Part shown: one piece after another, positions 54,066 to 64,000 of the stretch
Numbering within the stretch: the first letter of the stretch is position 1
Layout of the letters: each line of letters starts with the position of its first letter
DNA from: Ophiura sarsii
Taxonomy: Eukaryota > Echinodermata > Ophiuroidea > Amphilepidida > Ophiuridae
Direction: 5' to 3'
DNA length: 64,000 nt
Assembly: GCA_035610835.1 (NCBI GenBank)
Contig: CM069452.1
Coordinates: 29,066,143 to 29,130,142 of the forward strand
The notes under the pieces: generated by a model
Seen by the model: the letters and a program-made list of their open reading frames with translations, nothing else
The model's database searches: none
What the model was told of the DNA's origin: nothing
Made by a program: the position numbers and the translations under genes

Positions 54066-54560
54066 AAAATTGCTTCGAAAGCTACATGTGAGTACATTTT
54101 GCACATCGTAATTCGCAATGTTATGACACGAATAATTGTGTAATTATTCGATATCTAAAAACATGTTTGGCTTTTTTCAGATAGTTTCGCTGGTGTGATA
54201 GAAATCCACTGTTTGGACGCTAGTCTGAACAGTCAGTAAACAAACAGTGTTCAAAGTTCAACTGCGGGTAATCCATACATCCTTTGAAATGATGTATTAA
54301 TGCGTTCTTGTAATGCCAGGCAGATGTGGACGTATATCGTATGCACTGATTAACGATATTATGTTACACGATACATGTATACCGTATATAAACAAGGTTA
54401 TAAGAGGTAGAGATAGATTAATGGGACCTTTTATAATATTCGGTTACCCTATATATAGATTTGTGTAGACTTTATGTATCTTTTGTGTCAGAATGTTATT
54501 GAAGATAATATTAATCAGAGACTTTCACACCAGGATTGGATAAGCATTTCAACTGTTGAT

Positions 54561-55244
54561 GTATGGCACTAATATGGGAATTTTGAAAAAGAATATTCAT
54601 GTCCTTTCACTTTGGGGCGGATTTATCTTTTGTTTACCTCTCTGTGTTTTATTTTTCTACATTCACTGAACCAGTGGGTGCCTATCTTCAAATCTATAAA
54701 ATCCACCACATTTTAATAGCCTATTTGTATGAGATTTGCTTCACCTCGTTATTATACGTTAGATAGCAAATTGAAAATGACACAGTCAGCACGCAGGTAT
54801 CGCTTTCAATGAGTGACATTGCCGATTTCTAACCCACGCAAAGATCGATTTCAGGATGTCAACCTTCCTTGCGCTAAAACCTTACGAGAAGTTTGTTTTC
54901 CCTGAATTAATTGAGGTAGGGTTAGCTGGCAGCCATGATGGCGAAGTAGGGGCATTGTTCGTAATTTTCTCTATAATATAATGCCAAATCTGACATATTT
55001 GGTCCACAAACAGTGATTTATCGCTAATTTTAGAATTTAACAACCTTCGTGACTTTGCTTCTTGTAACCATTCACTTGACCGGACTAAAATTCGTACGAT
55101 ATTTTAAGAGCAATTTCCGTACTAACGGAATTTTAAGCTTTTATTTCATATCAAAAACATTGATGCCCGACTTCTTTTTTGATAAGAAAACCGAGTCTGA
55201 TTTTCACCGATCTTCGGTCAGAAAACGAAACTTACGATCCCCCG
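54561..55244. other. No gene recognised
   Basis: AT-rich. A short frame from 55049 runs into the next TIR element and has no support. Confidence 0.35.
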
Positions 55245-55648
55245 TTAGGCCTCGCCAACTTGATTTTTAGTTTCCCGTAACCCGCCCGCGCTTCATTTTC
55301 ATGCCCGCGTTTGAATTGAATTCATTATTGAAATTTTGGAGAAAAAAAATACCGTTTTTGCAATGAAAACGTCCGAATTCATGCATTTTGTGTGATGAAA
55401 TTGTGAAATGTTTATTCATTTTGACCAGAATAGCCTTTCTGTAACTTACATATCTAAATTGACCCATTTCATTCTACATGTTCTATGATGGTGTGCAGCG
55501 GTATATAACAATACGTCTGACATCCACATTTTGTATATAATAATGAAAGTCGTAAAAATAATGAATAATGAATAATGAAATGGTTGCCTCCCCTGTTTTG
55601 AAAAAAAAAATGTTACGGGAAACTAAAGATCAAGTTGGCGAGGCCTTA
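55245..55648. mobile_element. 404-bp TIR element
   Basis: TTAGGCCTCGCCAACTTGAT then TTTTAGTTTCCCGTAAC at the left matches GTTACGGGAAACTAAAGATC then AAGTTGGCGAGGCCTTA at the right, about 37 bp with a few mismatches. CCG(T) abuts both ends and may be the target duplication. No coding capacity. Confidence 0.85.
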
Positions 55649-56694
55649 CCGTGATATGTATCATAGCTTACAAAATCAAATAATGCAATGGCTTCATTCA
55701 TGACTTTATAATAGCTTCGTCTATCCTCTTACTCTTCGTATAGCCTAAGCAGGCCCGTAACTATAGGGGGCGTCCGGGAAGGGGGTGGGGGCAATCTGAA
55801 AAAGTCCTTTTTTGTATCAATGTATACCTTTTCTGTGTACAAATGTATCTTTTTTTACTAATGTACTTTTTTGTGTGAAAACGCCCCCCCACCCCTATTT
55901 CCGAAAAAGCCTCTCTTTTCTCTTTTCCATTGTGTACAGCATTTATTCGGGCCGTTTTGGACTAAAATATGTCCTATACACCCCCCGTTCCAGAAAAGAC
56001 ACCCCCCTAAAAACAAATCCTGCTTACGGACCTGAGCCTAAGCCCTAGTAGGCTAGTAATAGTAATTTAACTTAAAAGTAGAGTATTTCACTCTCACCTT
56101 TCCTGGTTTGTTGCTTTGGGATTATTTATACTACAAAGGTGGGGAACCAAACATTCATAAATAAATCACACCAAAAAATTGATTTTGACGAGAAAAAAAT
56201 ATCATATGACATTGTGCAGAGCACGGGAACCCACGGGAACCTACTTCAAAACAGACCAGAGACGTTTTTAGTTACAAAAGACTATGAATATTATGATACC
56301 ATGGATAAAATTGGTGCCTGATTCTTCAGAAGTGACTTTTTTTACCGTGGATTTGGCTTTAGTTTCGTCAAGTTTTTCTTGAATTCGGATCTGTGTGATG
56401 GTAATAATTTGCACCGAAAATACAACATGTCATGAAGTTCGCAGATAATATTAGATATATTATTTGCATCACATGCCTTTTTATTTTACAATTTTATGGC
56501 AAATGTTTTTGAAATGTGTGATTATAATCATGAAAAGAGCTCATTTACATCGTGCTATCGTGAGGTCAACTGTAACTACGAAGCGGTATCGCTACGGGTG
56601 AGTACTTCCGGGTCGCTGTGAGTGGGTTAGAAAAACAACGGCTTTGAGCGCGGCTGCATACTGACTGTATACTATAGTACGAACACGACCCATT
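55649..56694. other. No gene recognised
   Basis: Contains C-rich words (ACGCCCCCCCACCCC near 55884; ACACCCCCCGTTCC near 55979) typical of dispersed repeats and short unsupported frames. Confidence 0.35.
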
Positions 56695-56815
56695 TCTACT
56701 CGGCAGTATATGCAGCAACTTGTGTAAGGATCAGAGCCACTAGCATTTGATATTGGGAATAACAGGTAGAGAATGTTATGTATCCTCATTCCACTTTCAA
56801 TTCAGTGGTACGTCT
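56695..56815 (+). repeat. Repeat-family fragment (exon A region)
   Basis: TATGCAGCAACTTGTGTAAG / GATCAGAGC, then ACAGGTAGAGAATGTTATGT / ATCCTCATTCCACTTTCAAT, matches 1330-1440 of the duplicated unit. It ends at TTCAGTGGTACGTCTTA, equivalent to the donor-like TTCAATGGTAAGTCTTA at 57866. Confidence 0.8.
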
Positions 56816-56826
56816 TAGAGCGTGTT

Positions 56827-56982
56827 TGTGTTTCTACTGGGGAACTTAACGGTAAATACCGCTAAGTTGTCCAGTAAAAACAGCCATATAACGTTAATTA
56901 ACGGTACATTTTGTAACCGCAAAAACCTTCACAAACCAGGTTTGTTACCGTTAACTAACAGTAACTTTCCCAGGAGAAACAA
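56827..56982. mobile_element. ~155-bp inverted-repeat element
   Basis: GTTTCTACTGGGGAACTTAA then CGGTAAATACCG at the left is the imperfect complement of GTTACCGTTAACTAACAGTA then ACTTTCCCAGGAGAAAC at the right. A related fragment lies at 35142-35260. Its position next to the repeat-family fragment suggests that it inserted into it. Confidence 0.6.
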
Positions 56983-57833
56983 CTACTTTTTGATGTTCCA
57001 TTATATTGTTTACTTACATATCATTAGTTTGTTTTATATTAATATTTTATAACTATTTTTGTTCCGTGAACATAGTTACCATGGCAACCAGAGTAATGTT
57101 AAGTCAATGTTGTAAGTTTGCGATATGGGCTCTATTATGGTATAAAACACTTACGGGTCAAGTTTTGGGAAAGTTGTTAAAATTGACATCCTATATACGG
57201 GCTTTTGACCCCAGACCGCCCACCCTCCCTCAATGCAATCATGTTAATAAGATGTGCTCTCTATTTGTAATATGTATACATATTTCTGTATTTGATACTT
57301 GATTGTAAGCTAACTAAACATACAAAATATAGCCTACTTGCAGTCTCTTCTTATACTTATAGTTACAAAGGATATATCTTCCTGTATGAAAGGACAACAC
57401 AAGCATGACATTCTAAAATTGAAGGGCTAAAATATCATTTGAATATTAACAATTCCAATTATTTTATGCAACTGTTGCTTCACTATCACTCAATCCCAAC
57501 ACGTGCACCTAAAATCTGCATGACAGGTTAAAATAGGTAGTTTAAATGACTCCTTGTCAACTTTGCACCGACTGCAAAAAGGGTTAACTTTTAAGTGTGT
57601 AGGTCCCAACAAATAGCTGCAGATCAATTCTTTATTCATCCATTAATATATCACAATTTTCTACTACTATTATATTCTTCCAACTTTTAATTACGCATTA
57701 TTAAGTACATCTATGTATGTCCACTACAACTGTCTAAACGACGATTGTCTTAGCGTCATACTGAGAAGAAAACATTGGGTGACAAGGTATCAAAGCAACA
57801 ATCATTTATTATAGGAAATAACGGGTAGGATAC
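56983..57833. other. No gene recognised
   Basis: AT-rich sequence. A frame from 57006 to 57302 has no domain or splice support. Confidence 0.35.
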
Positions 57834-57871
57834 ATGTATGTATGTATCCTCATTCCACTTTCAATTCAATG
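57834..57871 (+). CDS. Candidate exon A of the small exon family
   Basis: ATG at 57834 opens 12 codons (MYVCILIPLSIQ) plus two bases, ending at a consensus donor AATG/GTAAGT (GT at 57872). The segment is a copy of the repeat-family region at 56750-56815 and 1400-1440. The frame LCIxIxxxIQ is kept in those relatives, though their donors are altered. Two leftover bases would fit exon-family copy 3 (one starting base). Very short; speculative. Confidence 0.25.
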
Positions 57872-58109
57872 GTAAGTCTTAGTCAATTGAGTGAATAAGT
57901 GTTTGTCTATTATAAAGTGGCCATTAGGAATGATCAGATGTTGCAGACAAATAATTTCTTACATATTTTCAAAATGTACTTCAATTTGTACATTATATAT
58001 TTCGTGTCTATATATATATATATTTAAAATGCCTGATGATTATCATCACACCTGGTGTTTGTCTAGTATTTTGTACGTCAAAGTACATGTATAAGCGTTT
58101 TTCTTTTCG

Positions 58110-58530
58110 AATGCAAACGGTGGGCATGGTGGGTTCTGGTGGTGATTATTGGTGATTGATGGTGATATTGGTGGCGATGGACTGAATAGAATCACTCGAT
58201 CACCACCTTTTTCACCATCTCCATAACCATCAAAATAACCCAGTATATGTTGATTATTGGTGGTGATTTTAGTGGTGATCTTGAGTTGAAACAGAAGGCG
58301 ATTATTTTAGTGGTGCTTGCTGGTGCTTGCTTGCTACTTGCGCGCCCGGCGTGAAAACATTTTCGCGGTGCGCCCACGCACGGTTTACTGTGGTGGTCGC
58401 GTAGCGTGATGGTTCCTTCGATACGCTTGTTTGCGCGTATGTTGGTGAACTTCTGGCATCACCACCTTTTGGTGCTGAACAGAAACAATAATTTAGTGGT
58501 TATTGGTGGTTATTGGTAGTGATTCATACA
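58110..58530 (+). repeat. GGTGATT-rich degenerate repeat region
   Basis: Many GGTGAT, GGTGGT and TTGGTGGTGATT words (58140-58180, 58258-58278, 58492-58522) with complementary ATCACCACC (58198, 58460). Between them, 58335-58440 is CpG-rich (CTTGCGCGCCCGGCGTG, GTTTGCGCGTATG). Perhaps a foldback-like element with GGTGATT ends. Confidence 0.5.
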
Positions 58531-58572
58531 CTCTGACTGGTACGAACCAATCAGAAAGCGGGAAATCAAAAT

Positions 58573-58609
58573 ACGCGGAGTGCATTGAAAATGTCAATGC
58601 ACTCCGCGT
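58573..58609. repeat. Hairpin with perfect 16-bp arms
   Basis: ACGCGGAGTGCATTGA (58573-58588) and TCAATGCACTCCGCGT (58594-58609) around a 5-base loop. Confidence 0.95.
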
Positions 58610-58769
58610 TTCGCGCCTTACAAGTGCGCATTGCGCGCTTTGTTTTGATTCGTTCTTGCAGAAAGCATGGGTTCGCCGATTTTTGCTGCGGGTATTAGTA
58701 AAGTTGTTTATATGCTTTCTATTCGTTTGAAATTACTCAAAGAAAGTAAAAAATATAAAAATGTGATGA

Positions 58770-58985
58770 TTAGTATCGTCGTGTATGAATTAGGTCAATA
58801 CATGCGTATGTCTTGTTTCTCGAGAATTCAGAAAAATCAATGTACTTGCGCTGGGTGTTGATATGCTCACAATGCCGCTCCCCCTTCGGGGTCGTGACAT
58901 TATTCGCATCAACACCCAGCGCGGCGTGCATTGATTTTTCTAATTTCTCCCGTAAAAAGACATACGCGTTAATTGATCTATAATC
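58770..58985. mobile_element. Foldback with ~90-bp arms
   Basis: GACATACGC-T-AATTGA-CTA...AATCA at the right is complementary to the left flank. AGAAAAATCAATGTACTTGC then GCTGGGTGTTGAT pairs with ATCAACACCCAGC then GCGGCGTGCATTGATTTTTC. The tip has CCCCCTTCGGGG, itself a small hairpin. Confidence 0.85.
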
Positions 58986-59164
58986 ATTATCATGGTGGAA
59001 TAGAAACAAACTTTGTGTCTCACTGGGGATGTCCTTTAATATTCTGCTGTACCACTCCATCGCAGGGTTTCACTGTCTTTCAAGCAGTCTTCCTTGTCCT
59101 ACCTTTTTTCGTGACCACTTTGTCGTTGAGTTATACAAATTTGCGTACGGAACATGGCAAAACT

Positions 59165-59370
59165 TTGTGTCCTATGTCATTTCAATTCGTTTGATAAATC
59201 CCTGTCAATTGATGGATTATGTTTGTTTATAGTCCGTTTTGAAAGACAGGTTGAATATGATTTCGGATTTCGCAAAAACTATATTTTAAATTGATTGTAG
59301 AATTGCTCAATATAAATACTATAGTATTGCATAAGAATAATGAATACTTGGATTTTTTATTTATTTATTT
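59165..59370 (+). repeat. Repeat-family copy 4 fragment
   Basis: TTTGATAAATCCCTGTCAAT, TTTATAGTCCG, TTAAATTGATTGTAGAATTG and CATAAGAATAATGAATACTT follow the intron-like order of copies 1 and 3. The downstream exon is missing. Confidence 0.7.
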
Positions 59371-59869
59371 ATTAATTTCAAACTTTTTAAGAAAGCTTGT
59401 ACTATGTTTCTCCAGTGATATGCACTGCTTTTCAATCTTCTGCTCAATCGCTCCATCTCTCTTTCCCAGATTTTTTTCTTCTTTTTCATAGTATTCGTCC
59501 CGGTCTATTTTTTCATGACAGTATACAATGATTAGTCTACATTCCCATAAATCTCTGAGCCCTAGGGTGCCTATCTCCATATTTAGCTATACAATCGACT
59601 CCATCTTAGCCTATTTAATCCGTTCTCTCTTATTGGTAGCAAAATGAATACTTAATGCAAATATCACCCATTTCCACATTGATTGATGCCATCCATCATT
59701 ATCACGTCTTGTAGTTTTCTTCTTTGTTTTGATTTGAATATTGAGTTGATATGAAGAAAAAAATGGTAATATCTTTCCCGATCCTGAAAAAAGTCATGTA
59801 GTTCGTCGACGTATACATATAAGCGTCCACCTTGCAAACAAATTTGCATCGTAAAGTTATCCTCTAACT
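59371..59869. other. No gene recognised
   Basis: AT-rich sequence between two repeat-family pieces. Minus-strand frames here are rich in Glu/Lys but lack support. Confidence 0.35.
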
Positions 59870-60592
59870 GTGCCCTAATAGAGGTAAAATGAACTTTACC
59901 TGTGTGCTTACATTCCATTGTAGGGAATGAGATTGACTAGAGGTCTTTATTGAGATGCACCTGGGTGTCCATTTGTTATGCCTATAATTAGGCTCCACTC
60001 AGGTGTTGGTTTTTTTTCCATTCGGGAAGATCACAATCGTTTTTGAGTCACTACATGAAGCATTCTGAACATCTCATATAGAAGCCAGTCATATTATTTG
60101 GTGTGTCACGACCAGGGGATTCGTACTTTAATCTTCATAATTTCACAAAGCATGGGTCGAATTCTTTATAGAATGCCCATCTAAGCCGAGTGCCCGGTGC
60201 TTCATTTTATGGAATACAATCACTTTTGGCAAGACATATTGTGTGTGGAGAGATTTTTGAACCAGGAAACGTCAAGTTTCTTTTGATATTGACAAGGGCA
60301 GCAATTCGCAGGCGTGGTCACCATAGGTTCACGAAAATGAAGCTGTAATGACGATATCGGTCAGTGGCAGAGGAAGAAACTATATACTATGGGGTTTGAT
60401 GGAAGACCAGATGCAAGGACCGGTAAGTAATAGACCTTATGGAACTCTGAGTTTCATGCTTTCACAAAGTTAGAATACATATTGCAACGTGAATTATTTT
60501 ATATGTGAGAACAACAGGAAAACTGCACTTAATAACTTATTTAATGTTATAATACTTGTGAGACCTTGTGAATCACTTGACTGGTAATAATT

Positions 60593-60668
60593 CGTCGCTG
60601 TTCTGACATACCGGCACATCACAACAGAAATAAGTAAAGAGATGTGCCGGTATGTCAGAACAGCGACG
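60593..60668. mobile_element. 76-bp hairpin insertion with AATT duplication
   Basis: CGTCGCTGTTCTGACATACC then GGCACATC is followed by a 20-base loop and the exact complement. AATT flanks both sides (60589-60592 and 60669-60672). Copy 1 of the duplicated unit has the uninterrupted ATAATTTATTGTAA with a single AATT (1156-1159). Confidence 0.92.
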
Positions 60669-61006
60669 AATTTATTGTAACATTTTAGGATAGTACTAGG
60701 CTAACTAAGCTAAATTGTTAAAGACCTTGTACTTTAACCTAGTAGCTATACCCAGCTGATTGCTCTCTCGAAAATTATGACTTAACTCCTCACTTCTAGC
60801 GGGTATCACAATTCCTCCTGCTGTTGGTGCAATCGGCCGTATCACCGTCTATGGCCGTATGCAGCAACTTGTGTAAAGATCCATAAGATCAGAGCAAATG
60901 TCATTTTAACCTATTTTCGCAGAGTGTCGATTACAAATAACAGGTAGAAAGGTTATGTATCCCCATTCAACTTCAATCTGTGTGATAAATCTTTGTCAAT
61001 TGACAG

Positions 61007-61360
61007 GGGCTGACTGGCCACTGTGGCGTTGTGGCGATCGCCACATGGGCCGCTTGGTTTTGGGCCTCTCAGGGCCGGTTACTCATATTTTGCGGCCGTG
61101 CGAAAATTTGTGACTGTGCGAAATTTTGTGACCGTGCGAAATTTTGTGAACGTGCGAAAAATTCTGACTGTGCGAAATTTTGTGACCGTGCGAATTTTTT
61201 TGACCCTACAACCCCCCCCCCCCCCCCCCCCCCCCCCCTCTCTTACGTGAAATTCACGAGGTGACTGACTGGGAAAAAAATTGGGGCAACCTTTTACGAA
61301 CATTTACTACCGGGACGACATACTTCTGCCTGACATGGTCAAAAAGGGCCGCTTTAATAA
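61007..61360 (+). mobile_element. Insertion with 18-bp repeats and C27
   Basis: Copy 1 reads straight from TTGACAGG to TAATTG...AACATTTACCGG. Here about 350 bases intervene, starting GGCTGACTGGCCACTGTGGC. They contain six or so imperfect repeats of CGAAATTTTGTGACCGTG (61097-61200), giving chance FVTVRN peptide repeats, and C27 at 61212-61238. It is a dispersed repeat of unknown class. Confidence 0.75.
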
Positions 61361-61692
61361 TTGGTTTCTTTAACATTTACCGGTCATCGGAAAGAAAGGT
61401 TGTATAGACCTTTTCTCAGAAAGTCTCTTTTCAAATTGCCGTTTTCCGTCGTCATTCCTACTTCCTCCCCCTTTGTTTTGTTTCTACAGGCTGACTCCCG
61501 CGTTGCTTCATTGTCACGGCGCCCGCTGCATTGCGCATTGCGTTCCGTACAATGGCCTGTGTATAACCTTGGTCCCTGACAGTGGGAGTTGTCCTTTCAT
61601 TCAAATTAAAGTCAGATTGAATAAAGAACCGATTGTCCTTTCCTGCGATAATTTACATTCAATTCACGAGTACTAAATAACCTTCGACGTGT

Positions 61693-62199
61693 TTGTTGGG
61701 AATCTCCTCATTTTTAATTATCTTCTATATCAAATCCTTTTGTATGAATTATAAATGTAAAATGCATTCAATGGGATGAATTTAACGCCGTATCAAAGGA
61801 TCTTTCATGGAAGTCCATTTAAATTCAATGAACATGTAAACCTTTGATCTCAAATCCCTATAGGCATGATAGGCGTGCCTTTCAAATGCAAACTGGAGTT
61901 TGGACCTGAATGGCAAGGTTTGTAAACTCTTAATCTGTAAGACTACCCGGCTCTTTCCTTTTGCCAAGGGTTCTTCTTCGAAAGTACCAAGCCGGGAAGT
62001 GGAAAGCCCTGGATTTCCCGACAATGCTAAGATATACCTCTGTTTATTAGAGATCACTATTATATTTGGCATACTGTTTCATCATTATTCTAGAGCTGTC
62101 TAGGTAGATACATATTATACGACTTACCATGTTGTACACACCAGCCACATGTGTAACAATGTTGGATTGTACTTTAAATTTGTACCCAAGATGAAACGT
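61693..62199. other. ~500-bp indel between the copies
   Basis: Copy 1 reads CTTCGATGTGTTATTATGGTACG without interruption near 5490-5520; here about 500 bases lie between GACGTGTT and GTTATTATGG. They include CTACCCGGCTCTTTCCTTTT and the loosely complementary AAGCCGGGAAGTGGAAAGCC. Insertion here or deletion in copy 1 cannot be distinguished. Confidence 0.65.
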
Positions 62200-62906
62200 T
62201 GTTATTATGGTACGATTTTATTCAGAATGATGATCTCTCAATGACTTATATTACATATGCATTTGGGAATTAGTCAAATCAACCCCGGCGTCACATTGCC
62301 TACAGCTATATACCGCCAGTATAGTATAGTAACTCGACATACTAGTGTTTGATCTCATTAAAAGTCCCATTAAATGGACGGAAGTATTCAGTTTCATCTC
62401 AGGGAAATAGGCATTTGTACATACATCACTGTTTCCAATCTTCATCCTCATCGTCATCGTCATCAAGCATTAATGGCTGCAGAAAGTCAAATACAATGCA
62501 CAATTAAAGTTAAATGAGGGGATACTTTCGTCAAGGGAGTGTCGACTTAGTATAGGATTAAGCTTGCTATTAAAGTATGGCGTTATGTGATAGCTCAAAA
62601 GTGATCGCTTTCGATATCGGATGCGGGTCAAGTAAATTTACTCTCATTTGTCTTCTAAATTACACATTTCGTGCAAATATAAATGTATTTGACAAGCACT
62701 AAATACGAATGAATTGAAACGTGAATGAATTTCAATATACCATTAATTACGTTGAACATCATTGTTCATCATTCTTCGGTCGTGACCAAATTCGTCTCAC
62801 TTATTACGTTAACGTGTCAACATCAGATTAGTATTTACACATGTGCCTTATTTTGTATAAATTGTGATCTATGTACTTATTCTATATAATTTGAAGTACA
62901 ATCAGA

Positions 62907-62912
62907 AATAAA
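62907..62912 (+). promoter_or_regulatory. Candidate poly(A) signal AATAAA, copy 2
   Basis: Conserved counterpart of 6182-6187, again about 45 bases before homology between the copies stops. Confidence 0.3.
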
Positions 62913-62955
62913 GAAGTCATGTAAATAGGGACTCCTAGAAGGTTTCAATACGCTT

Positions 62956-63807
62956 TGCGCCTTTTGGTGTGAGTTCATGATCAGTCATCCCAAGGGGAAG
63001 TTACGGAATAGACGGATGTTTCACTGTAATGCTAGTACCAATGTGGCAGGATATATTATAGTTCCCTGTAGTCATTGTCCGTAGATTCTAAGTCCTAGGA
63101 TTATTATTCCGGGTGGTGCGCACAACTAGGAGGGAGCTATAGTCTACCGGAGTATTTTCTAGAAATATAAGTCCTCCAAGTAGGGATATCAGTCTGAGGT
63201 GGACTATCATTCCTTGGAATTATTGTCCAGTCCGAGGTGAACCATTTACAGATATTGTTAATTTCAGATTTCAAATTAGATTTCCATCAATAATGAAAAT
63301 GTTACCAATAATTAGTATCAGACACACGATTTAGTTTGCAGCCATCAGACTGAAGGGAAAATATTGTTTTAAAAATATTAGTTCGGCGAGTTAAGGGACC
63401 ATTGAAAGTGTTCCTTAACTATTATCGTATTCAAAGTCTTAAATGAGATTTGAAAATGAGACATTTTAATTGAATTACATTAACATAAACTCGTTAATTT
63501 CTTTGAAAATAAATACGTTTATATTGTAATTTGAAATAATATTTGGACAGTTTAAACTCTACTTGGAATCATTGACATTTTCTGTTTGAGTTAAAACAAA
63601 AGTATGACGAAAACCATGGAAAAATAAACATAAGGGGTAGATTTTGTCGGTTAAGTAGGGAAAAATGTTTTCTGAGATATGAATGTCTTTCCTTTTTCTG
63701 CTCGTTGTTGCATTTAACGCTTCGGTCATTATTGCACAATATGCAAGATAGCATTGAAAGCATTCACCGCCTTTCGACGTTCCTCCTCCGGTATCCAATT
63801 CTCCATC
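62956..63807. other. No gene recognised
   Basis: Contains short imperfect repeats (CTAAGTCCTAGGATTATTAT, GTCTGAGGTGGACTATCATT, CAGTCCGAGGTGAACC) at 63085-63245. The minus-strand frame 63559-63798 overlaps and follows the gag-like frame below but has no recognisable motif. Confidence 0.35.
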
Positions 63808-63999
63808 CTATTCCGACGCTCCTCGTCCTCTCTCATCCTTCTCTCTCTTCCTATTTCTCGCCTCTCCACCGCCGCTCTCATAGCAAGCCACCCACCTCTC
63901 ATTCCTCTCCTGTAGTATCGGACACTCTCTTTTCCAATGCCCCGCCTCCTTACAGTACCAGCAACCGTTAACTTCCAGTTGCTGCACATTGTCCTGTTG
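63808..63999 (-). CDS. Gag-like C-terminus with CCHC zinc knuckle, partial
   Basis: The frame enters from the right edge and runs 63 codons to TAG at 63810-63808. Near its start it reads QLEVNGCWYCKEAGHWKREC, giving C-x2-C-x4-H-x4-C, the nucleocapsid zinc knuckle of LTR-retroelement Gag proteins (RNA binding and packaging). The tail after it is rich in Arg/Glu/Lys. GHWKRECP is the typical context. Only this end is visible. No protease or RT was recognised in the adjoining 63.0-63.8 kb, so the copy may be truncated or frameshifted there, or this could be a host gene derived from gag. Confidence 0.75.
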   Translation of the reverse strand, partial: QQDNVQQLEVNGCWYCKEAGHWKRECPILQERNERWVACYESGGGEARNRKREKDERGRGASE

Positions 64000-64000
64000 A

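Larger units (their letters stand above)
50815..54560. mobile_element. Long inverted repeat, arms ~450 bp, 2.8 kb apart
   Basis: Arm 1 (50815-51290) and arm 2 (54130-54560) are complementary in order. Arm 1 carries CAGTTGAAAATACTTATCCA, ATATTATCTTCAATAA, GGTAACCGAATA, ATATCGTTAATCTGTGCATA, CATCTGCC and GCAGTTGAACTTTGAA; the complements run backwards in arm 2. Identity is moderate. The interior contains a SINE, a large hairpin and a CTAGTC array but no recognisable transposase. It may be an old TIR element or two oppositely oriented copies of a repeat. Confidence 0.65.
59870..62955 (+). repeat. Duplicated unit, copy 2
   Basis: It is the direct-orientation partner of 195-1545 plus 5385-6235. 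It carries segments absent from copy 1: a 76-bp hairpin (60593-60668), a segment with 18-bp repeats and C27 (61007-61360), and about 500 bases (61693-62199). Conversely the 3.8 kb at 1545-5385 is replaced here by about 160 bases (61431-61590) that include TTTGTTTCTACAG, an acceptor-like end. GGACCGGTAAGTAA at 60418 is donor-like. AATAAA lies at 62907-62912. Either an old gene duplicate or a large repeat. Confidence 0.85.

Noticed and set aside
61023..61303. Frames with FVTVRNF-like peptide repeats
   Set aside because: They translate an 18-bp DNA repeat and read into C27; complementary frames are open too.

Overview
The window looks like eukaryotic, intron-rich nuclear DNA from a marine invertebrate. 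I infer a deuterostome, possibly an echinoderm, from frequent TAGGCCTA-type words, echinoderm-like repeat ends and a non-LTR retrotransposon style I recall from such genomes. This is inference, not proof. There is no operon structure, no Shine-Dalgarno/ORF packing and no rRNA. A 100-N assembly gap lies at 15105-15204. Nearly all long open frames are chance frames inside repeats.

Host coding signal is sparse. One convincing internal exon (15499-15740, +) has a good acceptor, an 80-codon open frame and a donor. A phase-compatible candidate terminal exon follows at 23692-23803. A possible first exon lies at 42468-42546 (+) and a weaker one at 43107-43205 (-). A small exon ending in a stop occurs in three related copies (1699-1793, 2400-2497, and 45818-45953 on the minus strand). 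Each copy sits just downstream of the same conserved intron-like sequence.

Layout. 0.2-6.2 kb: copy 1 of a duplicated unit, split by about 3.8 kb that holds exon copies, a truncated retrotransposon tail, a 1.17-kb terminal-inverted-repeat (TIR) element and a 1.22-kb nested TIR element. 7.1-10.3 kb: a satellite of about 145 bp per unit with higher-order structure, flanked by direct repeats. 11.7-15.1 kb: small inverted-repeat elements and the second 1.2-kb TIR element. 15.5-23.8 kb: the host gene, its large putative intron filled with foldback elements and minisatellites. 25.6-26.7 kb: a TIR element and tandem repeats. 27.6-29 kb: a frameshifted, 5'-truncated non-LTR retrotransposon. 29.6-37.1 kb: foldback elements, miniature inverted-repeat elements (MITEs) and a set of four near-palindromes. 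39-45.6 kb: minisatellites, candidate exons and an 0.86-kb TIR element. 46-50.5 kb: exon-family copy 3 and a GC-rich 1.1-kb foldback. 50.8-54.6 kb: a long inverted repeat enclosing a SINE. 55-62.95 kb: MITEs, repeat-family fragments and copy 2 of the duplicated unit. 63.8-64.0 kb: the end of a gag-like frame with a CCHC zinc knuckle, running off the window.

No cooperating gene system is visible. The interest lies in repeat biology: two insertions whose empty sites survive in paralogous copies inside the same window, a retrotransposon tail inserted at a splice acceptor, satellite higher-order structure, arrays of palindromes, and the multi-copy exon family.
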